Positions 17,840 to 26,535 are shown, counted from the first letter of the stretch. The stretch: 64,000 bases of DNA from JAGQWW01 sp041392845 (GCA_041392845.1 JAWKLG010000018.1:62001-126000); one strand, 5' to 3'. The notes: generated from the sequence alone by a model not told the origin. Numbers and translations: made by a program.

Positions 17840-18205
17840 ATGATTCAGCAAGAAAGTAGACTAAGAGTAGCTGACAATAGTGGAGCCAAAGAGGTTCTTT
17901 GCATCAGAGTGTTGGGTGGGTCGAAGCGTCGTTATGCATCAATCGGAGACCAAATCGTAGTAACGGTTAAGGATTCATCTCCAGGTGGAATCAAAAAAGG
18001 AACTGTTTCAAAAGCAGTTGTGGTTCGTACCAAAAAAGAAATTGGTAGAAAAGACGGTTCTTATATCCGTTTTGACGACAATGCAGTTGTATTGCTGAAT
18101 GCCGCAGAAGAGCCAAGAGGAACACGTATTTTCGGACCTGTGGCCAGAGAATTGAGAGAGCGTGATTACATGCGTATCGTCTCATTGGCACCTGAAGTAC
18201 TATAA
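17840..18205 (+). CDS. rplN: 50S ribosomal protein L14
   Basis: L14 forms an intersubunit bridge. The 121-aa protein begins MIQQESRLRVADNSGAKE and shows GGIKKGTVSKAVVVRTKKE and GTRIFGPVARELRERDYMRI, all family signatures. Length equals the usual 122. Confidence 0.98.
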   Translation: MIQQESRLRVADNSGAKEVLCIRVLGGSKRRYASIGDQIVVTVKDSSPGGIKKGTVSKAVVVRTKKEIGRKDGSYIRFDDNAVVLLNAAEEPRGTRIFGPVARELRERDYMRIVSLAPEVL

Positions 18206-18263
18206 TATTAGTACAACAGAATTGAAGAAATTTTAAGGTATATATCCTAAGAAATTTATTGTC

Positions 18264-18608
18264 ATGTCAAATAATAAAAAAAATACACGCTTTCAGCCAA
18301 AGTTGCATGTTAAAAAAGGCGACAAGGTGCGTGTTATTGCAGGTGCCTGGAAAGGAACCGAAGGGGAAGTACTTCAAGTGCTTCCAAAGAAAAATAAGGC
18401 TATTGTAGAAGGAGCTAATGTTGTAAAAAAGCATCAGAAGCCTACGCAAGACAGCCAGGGTGGTATCATTGAAATGGAAGCACCCATTCATCTATCTAAC
18501 CTTATGGTAATTGATCCTAAATCAGGTGAGCCTACCAGAATCGGAAGAAAGGTTGTAGACGATAAATTGGTACGTTATTCTAAAAAATCAGGAGAAATTA
18601 TTCAGTAA
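18264..18608 (+). CDS. rplX: 50S ribosomal protein L24
   Basis: L24 is an assembly initiator near the 5' end of 23S rRNA. The 114-aa protein has the KOW motif (HVKKGDKVRVIAGAWKGTEG) followed by NVVKKHQKPTQDSQGGIIE and IHLSNLMVIDPKSGEPTRIG. Its last base overlaps the ATG of rplE (TAATG), implying coupled translation. Confidence 0.98.
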   Translation: MSNNKKNTRFQPKLHVKKGDKVRVIAGAWKGTEGEVLQVLPKKNKAIVEGANVVKKHQKPTQDSQGGIIEMEAPIHLSNLMVIDPKSGEPTRIGRKVVDDKLVRYSKKSGEIIQ

Positions 18609-19174
18609 TGGAGAAGTATATTCCAAGGCTTAAGACAAAGTATTTAGAAGAAGTTGCACCAGCTCTTAAAGAGCAATTCGGTTATACTACCGTTATGCAG
18701 GTGCCTCGTATTGTCAAAATCAGCCTAAATCAAGGTGTTGGTGCCGCTACTCAAGATAAGAAATTAGTAGATGTTGCATTAAGTGAAATGTCTATTATTG
18801 CTGGTCAAAAAGCAGTAGCAACCAAGGCAAAGAAATCTGTATCTAACTTTAAATTGAGAGAGCAGATGCCTATCGGTGCAAGAGCAACTTTGAGAGCTGA
18901 TAAGATGTGGGAGTTTCTTGACAGATTGATTACTGTTGCACTGCCAAGGGTACGTGACTTTAGGGGTATCAATGACAAGAGCTTTGACGGACGTGGAAAT
19001 TACTCCATGGGTATCACCGAGCAGATTATTTTTCCTGAGATTGACATTGATAAAGTTAGCAGAATTTCAGGAATGGATATTACCATCGTGACTACTGCTG
19101 AAACGGATGCTGAATGTTTGGCATTGTTAAAGATGTTGGGCATGCCGTTTAAAAATCAAAGAGCAGCAAATTAA
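18608..19174 (+). CDS. rplE: 50S ribosomal protein L5
   Basis: L5 is part of the central protuberance with 5S rRNA. The 188-aa protein contains PRIVKISLNQGVGAATQDK, AVATKAKKSVSNFKLREQMP and DFRGINDKSFDGRGNYSMGI. It overlaps the rplX stop by one base. Confidence 0.98.
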   Translation: MEKYIPRLKTKYLEEVAPALKEQFGYTTVMQVPRIVKISLNQGVGAATQDKKLVDVALSEMSIIAGQKAVATKAKKSVSNFKLREQMPIGARATLRADKMWEFLDRLITVALPRVRDFRGINDKSFDGRGNYSMGITEQIIFPEIDIDKVSRISGMDITIVTTAETDAECLALLKMLGMPFKNQRAAN

Positions 19175-19207
19175 TCTAGAAATTAGTATTCGAAAATAAT
19201 ATAGACA

Positions 19208-19477
19208 ATGGCAAAGAAATCCATTATAGCAAGAGAGAAGAAGCGTGAGAAGATGGTTGCAAAATATGCAGACCTTCGCAAGAAGTTGAAGGAGGAGGGA
19301 GATTATGATGCATTGGACAAACTTCCTAGAAATGCTTCTCCTGTTAGATTGCATAACCGTTGTAAATTGACCGGAAGACCTAAAGGATATATTCGTGACT
19401 TCGGTATTTGCAGGGTAGTTTTTCGCCAGATGGCATTGGAAGGAAAAATTCCTGGTGTAACTAAGGCCAGCTGGTAA
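19208..19477 (+). CDS. rpsN: 30S ribosomal protein S14, zinc-free form
   Basis: S14 is a small-subunit head protein. The 89-aa sequence is the longer form without the CxxC zinc ribbon: it reads NASPVRLHNRCKLTGRPKG and ends GKIPGVTKASW. Only isolated cysteines remain. The S14 in this window therefore needs no zinc. Confidence 0.97.
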   Translation: MAKKSIIAREKKREKMVAKYADLRKKLKEEGDYDALDKLPRNASPVRLHNRCKLTGRPKGYIRDFGICRVVFRQMALEGKIPGVTKASW

Positions 19478-19507
19478 CAATTTGTAAAAAATTAAATTTT
19501 TCAGATA

Positions 19508-19912
19508 ATGATGGTAACGGATCCAATTGCAGATTACCTGACCAGAATTCGCAATGCTCAGATGGCTGGGCACAGAATGGTAGAGATACCCGCTTCAAAC
19601 TTGAAAAAGAATATCACTGAGATTCTTTATGATCAAGGTTATATTCTTAAGTACAAATTCGATGATGAGGCTGGAGCACAAGGTGTAATTAAGATTGCAC
19701 TTAAATATGACGGTGCTTCTAAATTGCCTGTAATTCGCAGTCTTGAGCGTGTAAGTAGACCTGGTCTTCGTCGCTTTGTAAGTGCGAGCGAACTTCCTCG
19801 TGTAATCAATGGTTTGGGTATCGCTATTATCTCAACCTCGAAAGGTGTAATGACCGATAAGAAAGCCCGTGAAATGCACGTAGGTGGTGAGGTCTTGTGT
19901 TACATCAAGTAA
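19508..19912 (+). CDS. rpsH: 30S ribosomal protein S8
   Basis: S8 binds the central domain of 16S rRNA and represses the spc operon in E. coli. The 134-aa protein shows TDPIADYLTRIRNAQ, the middle segment SLERVSRPGLRRFV and STSKGVMTDKKAREMHVGGE. Two consecutive ATGs (19508 and 19511) make the first residue uncertain. Confidence 0.97.
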   Translation: MMVTDPIADYLTRIRNAQMAGHRMVEIPASNLKKNITEILYDQGYILKYKFDDEAGAQGVIKIALKYDGASKLPVIRSLERVSRPGLRRFVSASELPRVINGLGIAIISTSKGVMTDKKAREMHVGGEVLCYIK

Positions 19913-19944
19913 ACTATATTAAAGGTATTTTAAATAGCTAAATC

Positions 19945-20499
19945 ATGTCCAGAATAGGAAAAGCACCTATAAGCATTCCTTCAGGTGTAGAAATATCGGT
20001 TAGCAAAGGCAATATGGTTACTGTAAAAGGACCAAAAGGAGAGTTGATGCAACAAGTCGACCCTGCTATCAGCCTTGAAATTGAAGATGGTGTACTTGAG
20101 ATTAAAAGACCTTCTGAAGCTCCACGTCACCGTTCTCTACACGGTTTGTACCGTTCGCTTATCAACAACATGGTTGTAGGTGTTTCTCAAGGATTTAAAA
20201 GAGAATTGGAAGTGATTGGGGTTGGTTACCGTGTAAACAACACTGGTCAATTATTGGAACTTATCATTGGTTATTCTCACCCTATTTACTTCTATTTGCC
20301 AAATGAAGTAAAATTGGAGACGAAAACTGAGAAAGGTAAGAATCCAATGATTATCCTTGAAAGTATTGATAAGCAGTTGATTGGGCAGATTGCAGCGAAG
20401 ATTCGTGCCTTCAGAAAACCTGAGCCTTACAAAGGAAAAGGTATCAAATATGCTGAAGAAATTATCAGAAGAAAAGCAGGTAAGGCTGCTGGTAAATAA
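19945..20499 (+). CDS. rplF: 50S ribosomal protein L6
   Basis: L6 lies near the factor-binding site. The 184-aa protein has two repeated domains. The C-terminal one carries the signature PEPYKGKGIKYAEEIIRRKAGK. The N-terminus is SRIGKAPISIPSGVEISV. It is 32 bases after rpsH and 41 before rplR. Confidence 0.98.
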   Translation: MSRIGKAPISIPSGVEISVSKGNMVTVKGPKGELMQQVDPAISLEIEDGVLEIKRPSEAPRHRSLHGLYRSLINNMVVGVSQGFKRELEVIGVGYRVNNTGQLLELIIGYSHPIYFYLPNEVKLETKTEKGKNPMIILESIDKQLIGQIAAKIRAFRKPEPYKGKGIKYAEEIIRRKAGKAAGK

Positions 20500-20540
20500 T
20501 CGCCTTAGTTTATTCAAACTTGTGTTGAAATTTTTTTAAG

Positions 20541-20891
20541 ATGAAATTCAATAAAGAAAATAGACGGAAAAGAATTCACTTCCGTATTCGCAATAAGGTA
20601 CAAGGTAATAGCGAAAGACCAAGAATCAGTGTTTATCGCAGTAACCAGGCAATCTACTGTCAAATGATTGACGATATCAATGGTACCACCCTTGTAGCAG
20701 CGAATTCAAGAGAGGAAGGAATTCCTTCCGGAACCAAATCAGAGCAGGCAAAAGCAGTTGGTAAGCTACTAGCAGAAAAAGCGGTGGCGAAGAATATCAA
20801 CAATGCGGTTTTTGACAGAGGTGGTTACCTATACCATGGTAGGGTAAAGGCCTTGGCAGAAGGTGCTCGTGAAGGTGGTTTAAAATTTTAA
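20541..20891 (+). CDS. rplR: 50S ribosomal protein L18
   Basis: L18 attaches 5S rRNA to the large subunit. The 116-aa sequence shows RRKRIHFRIRNKVQGNSERP, RISVYRSNQAIYCQMIDDI and VFDRGGYLYHGRVKALAEGAR. Length is normal. Confidence 0.98.
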   Translation: MKFNKENRRKRIHFRIRNKVQGNSERPRISVYRSNQAIYCQMIDDINGTTLVAANSREEGIPSGTKSEQAKAVGKLLAEKAVAKNINNAVFDRGGYLYHGRVKALAEGAREGGLKF

Positions 20892-20913
20892 TAATTTCTG
20901 ATCTACTATTATT

Positions 20914-21432
20914 ATGGCAAATCGAGACAAAAATAGAGTAAAGCCCACTGAAACTGAATTGAAGGAAAAGTTGGTTGCCCTAAACAGGGTTGCCAAAGTT
21001 ACCAAAGGTGGACGTACTTTCAGCTTCGCAGCGATTGTAGTTGTTGGTGATGGAAAAGGCACAGTAGGTTATGGACTTGGAAAAGCCCGTGACGTATCTG
21101 AGTCAATCGCTAAAGCAGTTGATGATGCGAAAAAGAATTTGGTAAGAGTTCCTATTTATAAAGGTACTATTCCTCATGAGCAGAAGGGAAAATACGGGGC
21201 TGGTAAAGTCTTGATCAAGCCGGCTGCAGATGGTACCGGAGTAATCGCAGGTGGTGCAATGCGTGCAGTTCTTGAGATCGCTGGTGTACACAATGTATTG
21301 GCAAAATCTCAAGGCTCTTCAAATCCTCATAACGTTATCAAAGCAACCATCGATGCTCTTAAGAAATTAAGAAGTCCATTGGATGTTGCCCGCCAGAGAG
21401 GAATCTCTTTGGATAAAGTTTTTGCAGGATAA
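20914..21432 (+). CDS. rpsE: 30S ribosomal protein S5
   Basis: S5 helps decoding accuracy and mRNA unwinding at the entry channel. The 172-aa protein has VALNRVAKVTKGGRTFSF, the glycine-rich VGDGKGTVGYGLGKA loop and ADGTGVIAGGAMRAVLE, GSSNPHNVIKAT. The spectinomycin-related loop is intact. It lies 22 bases after rplR. Confidence 0.98.
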   Translation: MANRDKNRVKPTETELKEKLVALNRVAKVTKGGRTFSFAAIVVVGDGKGTVGYGLGKARDVSESIAKAVDDAKKNLVRVPIYKGTIPHEQKGKYGAGKVLIKPAADGTGVIAGGAMRAVLEIAGVHNVLAKSQGSSNPHNVIKATIDALKKLRSPLDVARQRGISLDKVFAG

Positions 21433-21480
21433 TTTTTAGATTAATCAATTCCTAATCATAGCATTTTTAATTAGATAAAA

Positions 21481-21660
21481 ATGAAAAGGATTAAAATAAC
21501 CCAGGTAAAAAGTGTTATCGATCGTCCAAAGAAGCAGAAAGATACCATTGCTGCACTGGGATTACGTAGAATGCACCAGTCTGTCGAACATGACGTTAAC
21601 CCTCAAATTATGGGGATGGTGAACAAGGTATCACACCTTTTGAAAATTGAAGAGGCTTAA
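21481..21660 (+). CDS. rpmD: 50S ribosomal protein L30
   Basis: This 59-aa frame from ATG 21481 to TAA 21658-21660 lies exactly in the rpmD slot between rpsE and rplO. It reads MKRIKITQVKSVIDRPKKQK, then TIAALGLRRMHQSVEHDVN and IMGMVNKVSHLLKIEE, which is the complete L30 family pattern. L30 is a small peripheral protein of the large subunit. Confidence 0.97.
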   Translation: MKRIKITQVKSVIDRPKKQKDTIAALGLRRMHQSVEHDVNPQIMGMVNKVSHLLKIEEA

Positions 21661-21719
21661 TTAATAGTCAATTTCTTTTTTCGGCATCATTTTAGAAATA
21701 ATTCAAATACTTTATAGCG

Positions 21720-22166
21720 ATGAATTTGCATGAGTTAAGACCAGCTAAAGGAGCTACCAAGAATAATAAAAGGGTAGGTCGTGGACAGGGATCAGGAAGA
21801 GGTGGTACCTCTACACGTGGTCACAAAGGTGATAAATCCCGTTCTGGTCATAAATACAAACGTAACTTTGAGGGTGGACAGATGCCACTTCAAATGCGTT
21901 TACCAAAAGTAGGTTTCAAAAATGTAGATAAAATCTACTATGTTCCTATGAATCTTGCAAGGCTACAAGAGATTGCTGATAAGTTTGGTACAGATACCAT
22001 TACTCCTGAATTTTTATATGAAAAAGGTTTGATCAAAAAAAATGATCAAATAAAAGTTCTTGGAAATGGAATCCTTGACAAGAAGTTGACCGTATCAGCA
22101 CATAAGTGTTCAGAAAAAGCAAAACAAACTATCGAGGAAAAAGGCGGAAGTATTAACCTCGTATAA
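21720..22166 (+). CDS. rplO: 50S ribosomal protein L15
   Basis: L15 is a late-assembly large-subunit protein with a long basic N-terminal arm: LRPAKGATKNNKRVGRGQGS, RGGTSTRGHKGDKSRSG. The compact C-terminal domain ends IEEKGGSINLV. It is 148 aa long and is followed after nine bases by secY, so the two are probably translated together. Confidence 0.98.
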   Translation: MNLHELRPAKGATKNNKRVGRGQGSGRGGTSTRGHKGDKSRSGHKYKRNFEGGQMPLQMRLPKVGFKNVDKIYYVPMNLARLQEIADKFGTDTITPEFLYEKGLIKKNDQIKVLGNGILDKKLTVSAHKCSEKAKQTIEEKGGSINLV

Positions 22167-22175
22167 TTTTCAGCA

Positions 22176-23549
22176 ATGAAGAAGTTTTTTAGTACCCTCC
22201 AGAATATCTGGAAAATTAATGAGCTCAGAGACCGTATCCTGTTTACACTAGGATTGATAGCGGTATACCGTCTTGGTTCTCATATCATTCTTCCTGGTGT
22301 AGACCCGGTAGTGTTGGAGCAGGCAACAAGTGGAAGTGCCCCTTCAGATATTTTAGGACTGATAAATGTGTTTACGGGTGGTGCTTTTAATAAAGCAGCC
22401 ATTTTTGCACTAGGTGTAATGCCGTATATCACAGCATCAATCATCGTTCAGCTATTAGGATTTGCTGTACCTTATTTTCAGAGGTTACAACAAAAAGAAG
22501 GAGAATCAGGAAGAAAGAAAATCAATCAAATTACCCGTTGGCTTACTGTAGCCATTACCTTGGTACAAGGCGGTGGATATTTGACTTACGTGAATAGTTT
22601 GGGAGCAGTATCTCCGGAAGTTGCTCCGGGTGTATTCTGGTTCTCAAATATTATTATCCTTTCCACAGGAACTATTTTTGCCATGTGGTTGGGTGAAAAA
22701 ATTACTGACAAAGGGATTGGAAATGGTATTTCGTTAATTATCACGATTGGTATCATTGCCAGACTTCCTCAGGTATTTTTCCTTGAATTCTTGACTCAGG
22801 TTCAAGGTGGAGGTTTGGTTCTATTTGTTTTTGAATTAGCACTATTGTATGTTATTCTGATGGCAACTGTATTAATCGTACAGGGTGTGAGAAGAATTCC
22901 AATACAATTTGCGAAGCGAATGATTGGGCGTGGTGCGAATTCAATGCCTGTATCAGGTGCAAGAGATTACATTCCTCTAAAAGTTAATGCTGCTGGTGTA
23001 ATGCCAATCATCTTTGCTCAGGCTTTGATGTTCTTGCCTGCAACCATTGCACAGTTTATTGCTGGCGGCGGTGATTTGGCAGCGAATCCGATACTACGTG
23101 CATTGAATGATTTTACATCAGGACCATACAATATCATATATTTTGTTTTGGTAGTTGTGTTCACTTATGTTTATACAGCATTGATAGTGAATCCACAGCA
23201 ATATGCAGAATACCTGAAACGTCAAAACGCTTTCATTCCTGGTATTAAGCCAGGTAAACCAACTGCAGATTTCATAGATGCTGTAACCACAAGAATTACC
23301 TTACCTGGATCAATCTTCCTTGGTCTGATTTCCATCCTACCTGCATTTGCAGCTGCATTGGGTGTAAACGTAGGTTTTGCAATGTTCTTTGGTGGTACTT
23401 CCTTACTTATCCTGGTAGGTGTAGTACTTGATACACTACAGCAAATTGAAAGCTACCTATTAATGCGTCGTTATGATGGACTTGTTAAATCAGGTAAAAT
23501 TCAGGGACGTACCAGTAGCAGAATGCAGCAGATTGGTAGTGGTATGTAA
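22176..23549 (+). CDS. secY: Protein translocase subunit SecY
   Basis: SecY is the channel of the Sec translocon in the inner membrane. The 457-aa protein has about ten hydrophobic segments. The plug and pore region GRLGSHIILPGVDP-type motif appears near residue 33 (YRLGSHIILPGVD), and the cytoplasmic loop motif GMSIS-like region is replaced here by KGIGNGISLIITIGI. The loop QRRIPIQ-type is VRRIPIQFAKRMIGRG. The C-terminus is SYLLMRRYDGLVKSGKIQGR. Confidence 0.97.
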   Translation: MKKFFSTLQNIWKINELRDRILFTLGLIAVYRLGSHIILPGVDPVVLEQATSGSAPSDILGLINVFTGGAFNKAAIFALGVMPYITASIIVQLLGFAVPYFQRLQQKEGESGRKKINQITRWLTVAITLVQGGGYLTYVNSLGAVSPEVAPGVFWFSNIIILSTGTIFAMWLGEKITDKGIGNGISLIITIGIIARLPQVFFLEFLTQVQGGGLVLFVFELALLYVILMATVLIVQGVRRIPIQFAKRMIGRGANSMPVSGARDYIPLKVNAAGVMPIIFAQALMFLPATIAQFIAGGGDLAANPILRALNDFTSGPYNIIYFVLVVVFTYVYTALIVNPQQYAEYLKRQNAFIPGIKPGKPTADFIDAVTTRITLPGSIFLGLISILPAFAAALGVNVGFAMFFGGTSLLILVGVVLDTLQQIESYLLMRRYDGLVKSGKIQGRTSSRMQQIGSGM

Positions 23550-23558
23550 GAAATATTA

Positions 23559-23594
23559 AACTAAACAATCCTCGAATTAGGGGGTTGTTTAGTT
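23559..23594 (+). other. Strong hairpin in the secY-map spacer
   Basis: AACTAAACAATCC and GGGGTTGTTTAGTT pair as a 13-bp stem with one G-T wobble across a short loop. No T-run follows, so it may be a transcript-stability or processing element between secY and map rather than a terminator. Confidence 0.5.
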
Positions 23595-23618
23595 CGAAGT
23601 AGAAAATAAGGCTTTATA

Positions 23619-24434
23619 ATGATCATTTACAAAACGGATGAAGAGGTAGAAAAGATCAGGGAAAGTTGTCTTTTGGTTTCCAAAACACTTGCCTTGGTTG
23701 GGAGTATGTTAAAGCCGGGAATCACCGGTAAAGAAATTGACAGAGAGGCAGAAGCATTTATCCGTGATCATAAAGCAGTTCCAGGTTTCAAAGGGTACCA
23801 TGATTTTCCTGCAACCCTTTGTGTTTCCCCCAACGAAACAGTTGTCCATGGAATTCCTTCAGACGAACCTTTCAAAGACGGAGATATTGTTTCTGTTGAT
23901 TGTGGTGTTTTGATGAATGAATTTTATGGAGATGCAGCTTTCACCTTTGCAATAGGTGACGTTAAAGAGGATGTGATGGAGTTATTAAGAGCTACCAATA
24001 CTTCTCTTTACAAAGGGATTGATGCTGCACAAGTAGGCAACAGACTTGGAGATATTAGTTTTGCAATTCAGGATTTTGTGCAAAGACAACATCCATATAC
24101 AGTAGTAAGAGAATTGGTAGGGCATGGCTTGGGCCGTTCCTTGCATGAGGCGCCAGAAGTTCCAAATTTTGGTAGGAGAGGAACCGGTATCAAATTGCTT
24201 CCAGGACTGGTTATAGCAATTGAACCAATGGTTAATCTTGGCAAAAAAGAAGTTGGAACGCTGGATGATGGATGGGGTGTAATTGCACGAGATAGAAAGG
24301 CGTCAGCTCATTATGAGCATACGATTGCTTTGACTGAGAATGGTCCAAAAATATTGAGTGATCATTCTTTTTTGGAGGAAGAGATAAAGAAGAATCCCAA
24401 TCTAAAAGAGATTGGAACCCTTTCTGTAGCATAG
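23619..24434 (+). CDS. map: Methionine aminopeptidase type I
   Basis: MAP removes the initiator methionine from nascent proteins in the cytosol. The 271-aa pita-bread fold shows the metal ligands in VSVDCGVLMNEFYGDAAFTF (two Asp), GHGLGRSLHEAPEVP (His) and LVIAIEPMV and HYEHTIAL (two Glu). It lacks the N-terminal zinc-finger extension, as usual for bacterial type Ia. It is placed between secY and infA. Confidence 0.97.
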   Translation: MIIYKTDEEVEKIRESCLLVSKTLALVGSMLKPGITGKEIDREAEAFIRDHKAVPGFKGYHDFPATLCVSPNETVVHGIPSDEPFKDGDIVSVDCGVLMNEFYGDAAFTFAIGDVKEDVMELLRATNTSLYKGIDAAQVGNRLGDISFAIQDFVQRQHPYTVVRELVGHGLGRSLHEAPEVPNFGRRGTGIKLLPGLVIAIEPMVNLGKKEVGTLDDGWGVIARDRKASAHYEHTIALTENGPKILSDHSFLEEEIKKNPNLKEIGTLSVA

Positions 24435-24502
24435 AAAGGGCTAATTCATTGAAATTGAGTGATTTTTTAAATCACATAGGGTGATAATGCCAGAAATTTC
24501 AT

Positions 24503-24510
24503 TATCTTTG
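24503..24510 (+). promoter_or_regulatory. Candidate promoter box TATCTTTG before infA
   Basis: TATCTTTGCGCTCC matches the -7 consensus and its GCGC extension, 19 bases before the infA ATG. A small stem GTGATTT / AAATCAC (24459-24475) lies just upstream. The box suggests independent expression of infA and the alpha genes. Confidence 0.5.
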
Positions 24511-24529
24511 CGCTCCAATTTTTAAAGGT

Positions 24530-24748
24530 ATGGCGAAAAAGAACATTATAAAGCAAGACGGCATTATTGAAGAAGCACTTTCAAACGCAATGTTTAGGGT
24601 TAGGTTGGAAAACGATCACCTTATTATTGCTACAATTTCAGGGAAAATGAGAATGAACTACATTCGAATTTTACCTGGGGACAAGGTTTCTGTTGAGATG
24701 TCACCTTATGATTTGACTAGAGGTAGAATTACATACCGATATAAATAG
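24530..24748 (+). CDS. infA: Translation initiation factor IF-1
   Basis: IF-1 blocks the A site during initiation. The 72-aa OB-fold protein reads KQDGIIEEALSNAMFRVRLE, ISGKMRMNYIRILPGDKVSVE and PYDLTRGRITYRYK, a full-length match to the family. Confidence 0.98.
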   Translation: MAKKNIIKQDGIIEEALSNAMFRVRLENDHLIIATISGKMRMNYIRILPGDKVSVEMSPYDLTRGRITYRYK

Positions 24749-24770
24749 AAAGTAAGAAAAATTTGATACG

Positions 24771-24887
24771 ATGAAAGTTAAGCCTTCAATCAAAAAGCGT
24801 TCTTCCGATTGTAAGATTGTAAGAAGGAAAGGAAAGCTTTATGTAATTAACAAGAAGAACCCTAAGTTCAAGCAACGTCAGGGTTAA
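24771..24887 (+). CDS. rpmJ: 50S ribosomal protein L36, zinc-free form
   Basis: This 38-aa frame from ATG 24771 to TAA 24885-24887 reads MKVKPSIKKRSSDCKIVRRK and ends PKFKQRQG. It is L36, but only one of the four classical zinc ligands is left: the first Cys is Ser, the third is Asn and the His is Phe. It is therefore the non-zinc form. It lies 22 bases after infA and 36 before rpsM. Confidence 0.97.
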   Translation: MKVKPSIKKRSSDCKIVRRKGKLYVINKKNPKFKQRQG

Positions 24888-24923
24888 TTATTTTGATATT
24901 CGTTATTTTTAAAAGCATAAACA

Positions 24924-25301
24924 ATGGCTCGTATAGCAGGTGTTGATTTGCCAAGAAATAAAAGAGGTGTAATAGGTCTTACCTATATCTACGGAATTGG
25001 TGATTCAAGAGCAAAAATGATTCTTGAGCAAGCTGGTATCAGTGAAGATGTTAAGGTTCAGGATTGGACTGATGATAATATTCGTGAGATAGCACGTTTG
25101 ATTACCAATGGTTTCAAAGTAGAGGGTGAGTTAAGAGGAGAGGTGCAAATGAGTATCAAACGATTGATGGACATTGCCTGTGTACGTGGATTGAGACACA
25201 GAAAGGGTTTGCCTGTGAACGGACAGCGTACTCGTACCAATGCCCGTACTCGTAAAGGTAAGCGTAAAACTGTTGCGAACAAGAAGAAAGCAACTAAGTA
25301 A
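24924..25301 (+). CDS. rpsM: 30S ribosomal protein S13
   Basis: S13 contacts P-site tRNA and the large subunit at the head. The 125-aa protein shows RIAGVDLPRNKRGVIGLTYI, GIGDSRAKMILEQAGI and the C-terminal GLRHRKGLPVNGQRTRTNAR. Length and order are standard. Confidence 0.98.
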   Translation: MARIAGVDLPRNKRGVIGLTYIYGIGDSRAKMILEQAGISEDVKVQDWTDDNIREIARLITNGFKVEGELRGEVQMSIKRLMDIACVRGLRHRKGLPVNGQRTRTNARTRKGKRKTVANKKKATK

Positions 25302-25351
25302 TCGCATCCTTGATGTTTTATTGTTTGAATTTAAGTTAACCGTTATATACA

Positions 25352-25741
25352 ATGGCAAAAGCAACTAAAAAGGTTAAAAAAAGGAAGGTTAAAGTAGAAC
25401 CGGAAGGAACGGTCTTTATCCAGGCCAGCTTTAACAATATCATTATCTCTATTTGTAATAAAAATGGTGATGTGATTTCTTGGGGTTCTGCAGGACGTGC
25501 AGGATTCAGAGGTTCTAAGAAAAACACTCCTTATGCTGCACAGGTTGCAGCAAATGATGCTGCAAAAACAGCTCATGATGCAGGTTTGAGAACTGTTGAA
25601 GTTTTCGTAAAAGGACCCGGGTCAGGAAGAGAAGCAGCAATCAGAGCGATTGACCAGGCAGGTATCAGAGTTTCTAAGATTCAGGATGTTACTCCGGTTC
25701 CTCACAATGGTTGTCGTCCACCTAAACGCCGTAGGGTGTAA
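25352..25741 (+). CDS. rpsK: 30S ribosomal protein S11
   Basis: S11 shapes the platform of the small subunit. The 129-aa protein has NNIIISICNKNGDVISWGSA, GFRGSKKNTPYAAQVAA and the ending VTPVPHNGCRPPKRRRV, all diagnostic. Confidence 0.98.
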   Translation: MAKATKKVKKRKVKVEPEGTVFIQASFNNIIISICNKNGDVISWGSAGRAGFRGSKKNTPYAAQVAANDAAKTAHDAGLRTVEVFVKGPGSGREAAIRAIDQAGIRVSKIQDVTPVPHNGCRPPKRRRV

Positions 25742-25773
25742 TTAATCATTCTTGAAAAGGCAAATATTTTCTA

Positions 25774-26388
25774 ATGGCAAGATATACAGGACCTAAGGTC
25801 AAAAAATCAAGAGCGTTTGGAGAATTGGTATTTGGACCAAGCCGCGCATTTGAAAAAAAGAAATATCCTCCTGGCCAACATGGTTTGTCCAGAAAGCGTA
25901 AGCAAAAATCTGACTATGCTCTTCAATTGATGGAGAAGCAGAAAGCAAAATACACTTATGGTGTTCTTGAGCGTCAGTTCCGCAATACTTTTGAAAAAGC
26001 TGCTCGTAAGGGTGGTGTAACTGGTGAGGTATTGTTGCAAATGCTAGAATCAAGATTGGATAACACAGTTTTCCGTTTGGGTATAGCAAGAACACGTCGT
26101 CAGGCACGTCAATTGGTTTCACATAGACACATTATTGTCAATGGAAGAATATCAAATATTCCTTCCCATATTTTGAAGCCAGGTGATGTTATTGGTATCA
26201 AAGGAAAATCTAAAGAACTAGAAGCAATTACCGATTCTGTTGCTGCAAGTAGAGCAGAGGTAAAGCGTAACAGTTGGTTGGAAATGAACCCTGATAAACT
26301 AGAAGGTGTTTTCTTATCTAACCCAACTCGTGACCAAATACCAGAGAAGATCAATGAGCAGCTTATCGTCGAATTGTATTCAAAATAA
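25774..26388 (+). CDS. rpsD: 30S ribosomal protein S4
   Basis: S4 starts small-subunit assembly and represses the alpha operon in E. coli. The 204-aa protein has the helical N-terminal domain and the S4 RNA-binding domain (LESRLDNTVFRLGIARTRRQ, ARQLVSHRHIIVNGRISNIP). It lacks the N-terminal zinc cysteines. A large hairpin follows at 26402-26446. Confidence 0.98.
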   Translation: MARYTGPKVKKSRAFGELVFGPSRAFEKKKYPPGQHGLSRKRKQKSDYALQLMEKQKAKYTYGVLERQFRNTFEKAARKGGVTGEVLLQMLESRLDNTVFRLGIARTRRQARQLVSHRHIIVNGRISNIPSHILKPGDVIGIKGKSKELEAITDSVAASRAEVKRNSWLEMNPDKLEGVFLSNPTRDQIPEKINEQLIVELYSK

Positions 26389-26401
26389 TAACTGATTTTT
26401 T

Positions 26402-26446
26402 AACAGATTCAGCATGGCACAAGTACGTTGTCATGTTGAATCTGTT
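26402..26446 (+). other. Long hairpin between rpsD and rpoA
   Basis: AACAGATTCAGCATG (26402-26416) pairs with CATGTTGAATCTGTT (26432-26446) over 15 positions with one G-T wobble. The 15-base loop can pair further (ACAA with TTGT). No T-run follows. It could be a processing site, an attenuator or an S4-responsive element. The rest of the 147-base spacer is A/T-rich. Confidence 0.5.
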
Positions 26447-26535
26447 TGTTATATATATAAGTTTGCTATTTTTACCTGGAATTATTTTTTTTCTTTTCCA
26501 TCGGTTGTCTATCAATCTCAAAGTCCAATAAAATT

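Noticed and set aside
19127..19573. 148-codon minus-strand open frame across rpsN and rpsH
   Set aside because: It is fully antisense to conserved ribosomal genes and of odd composition.
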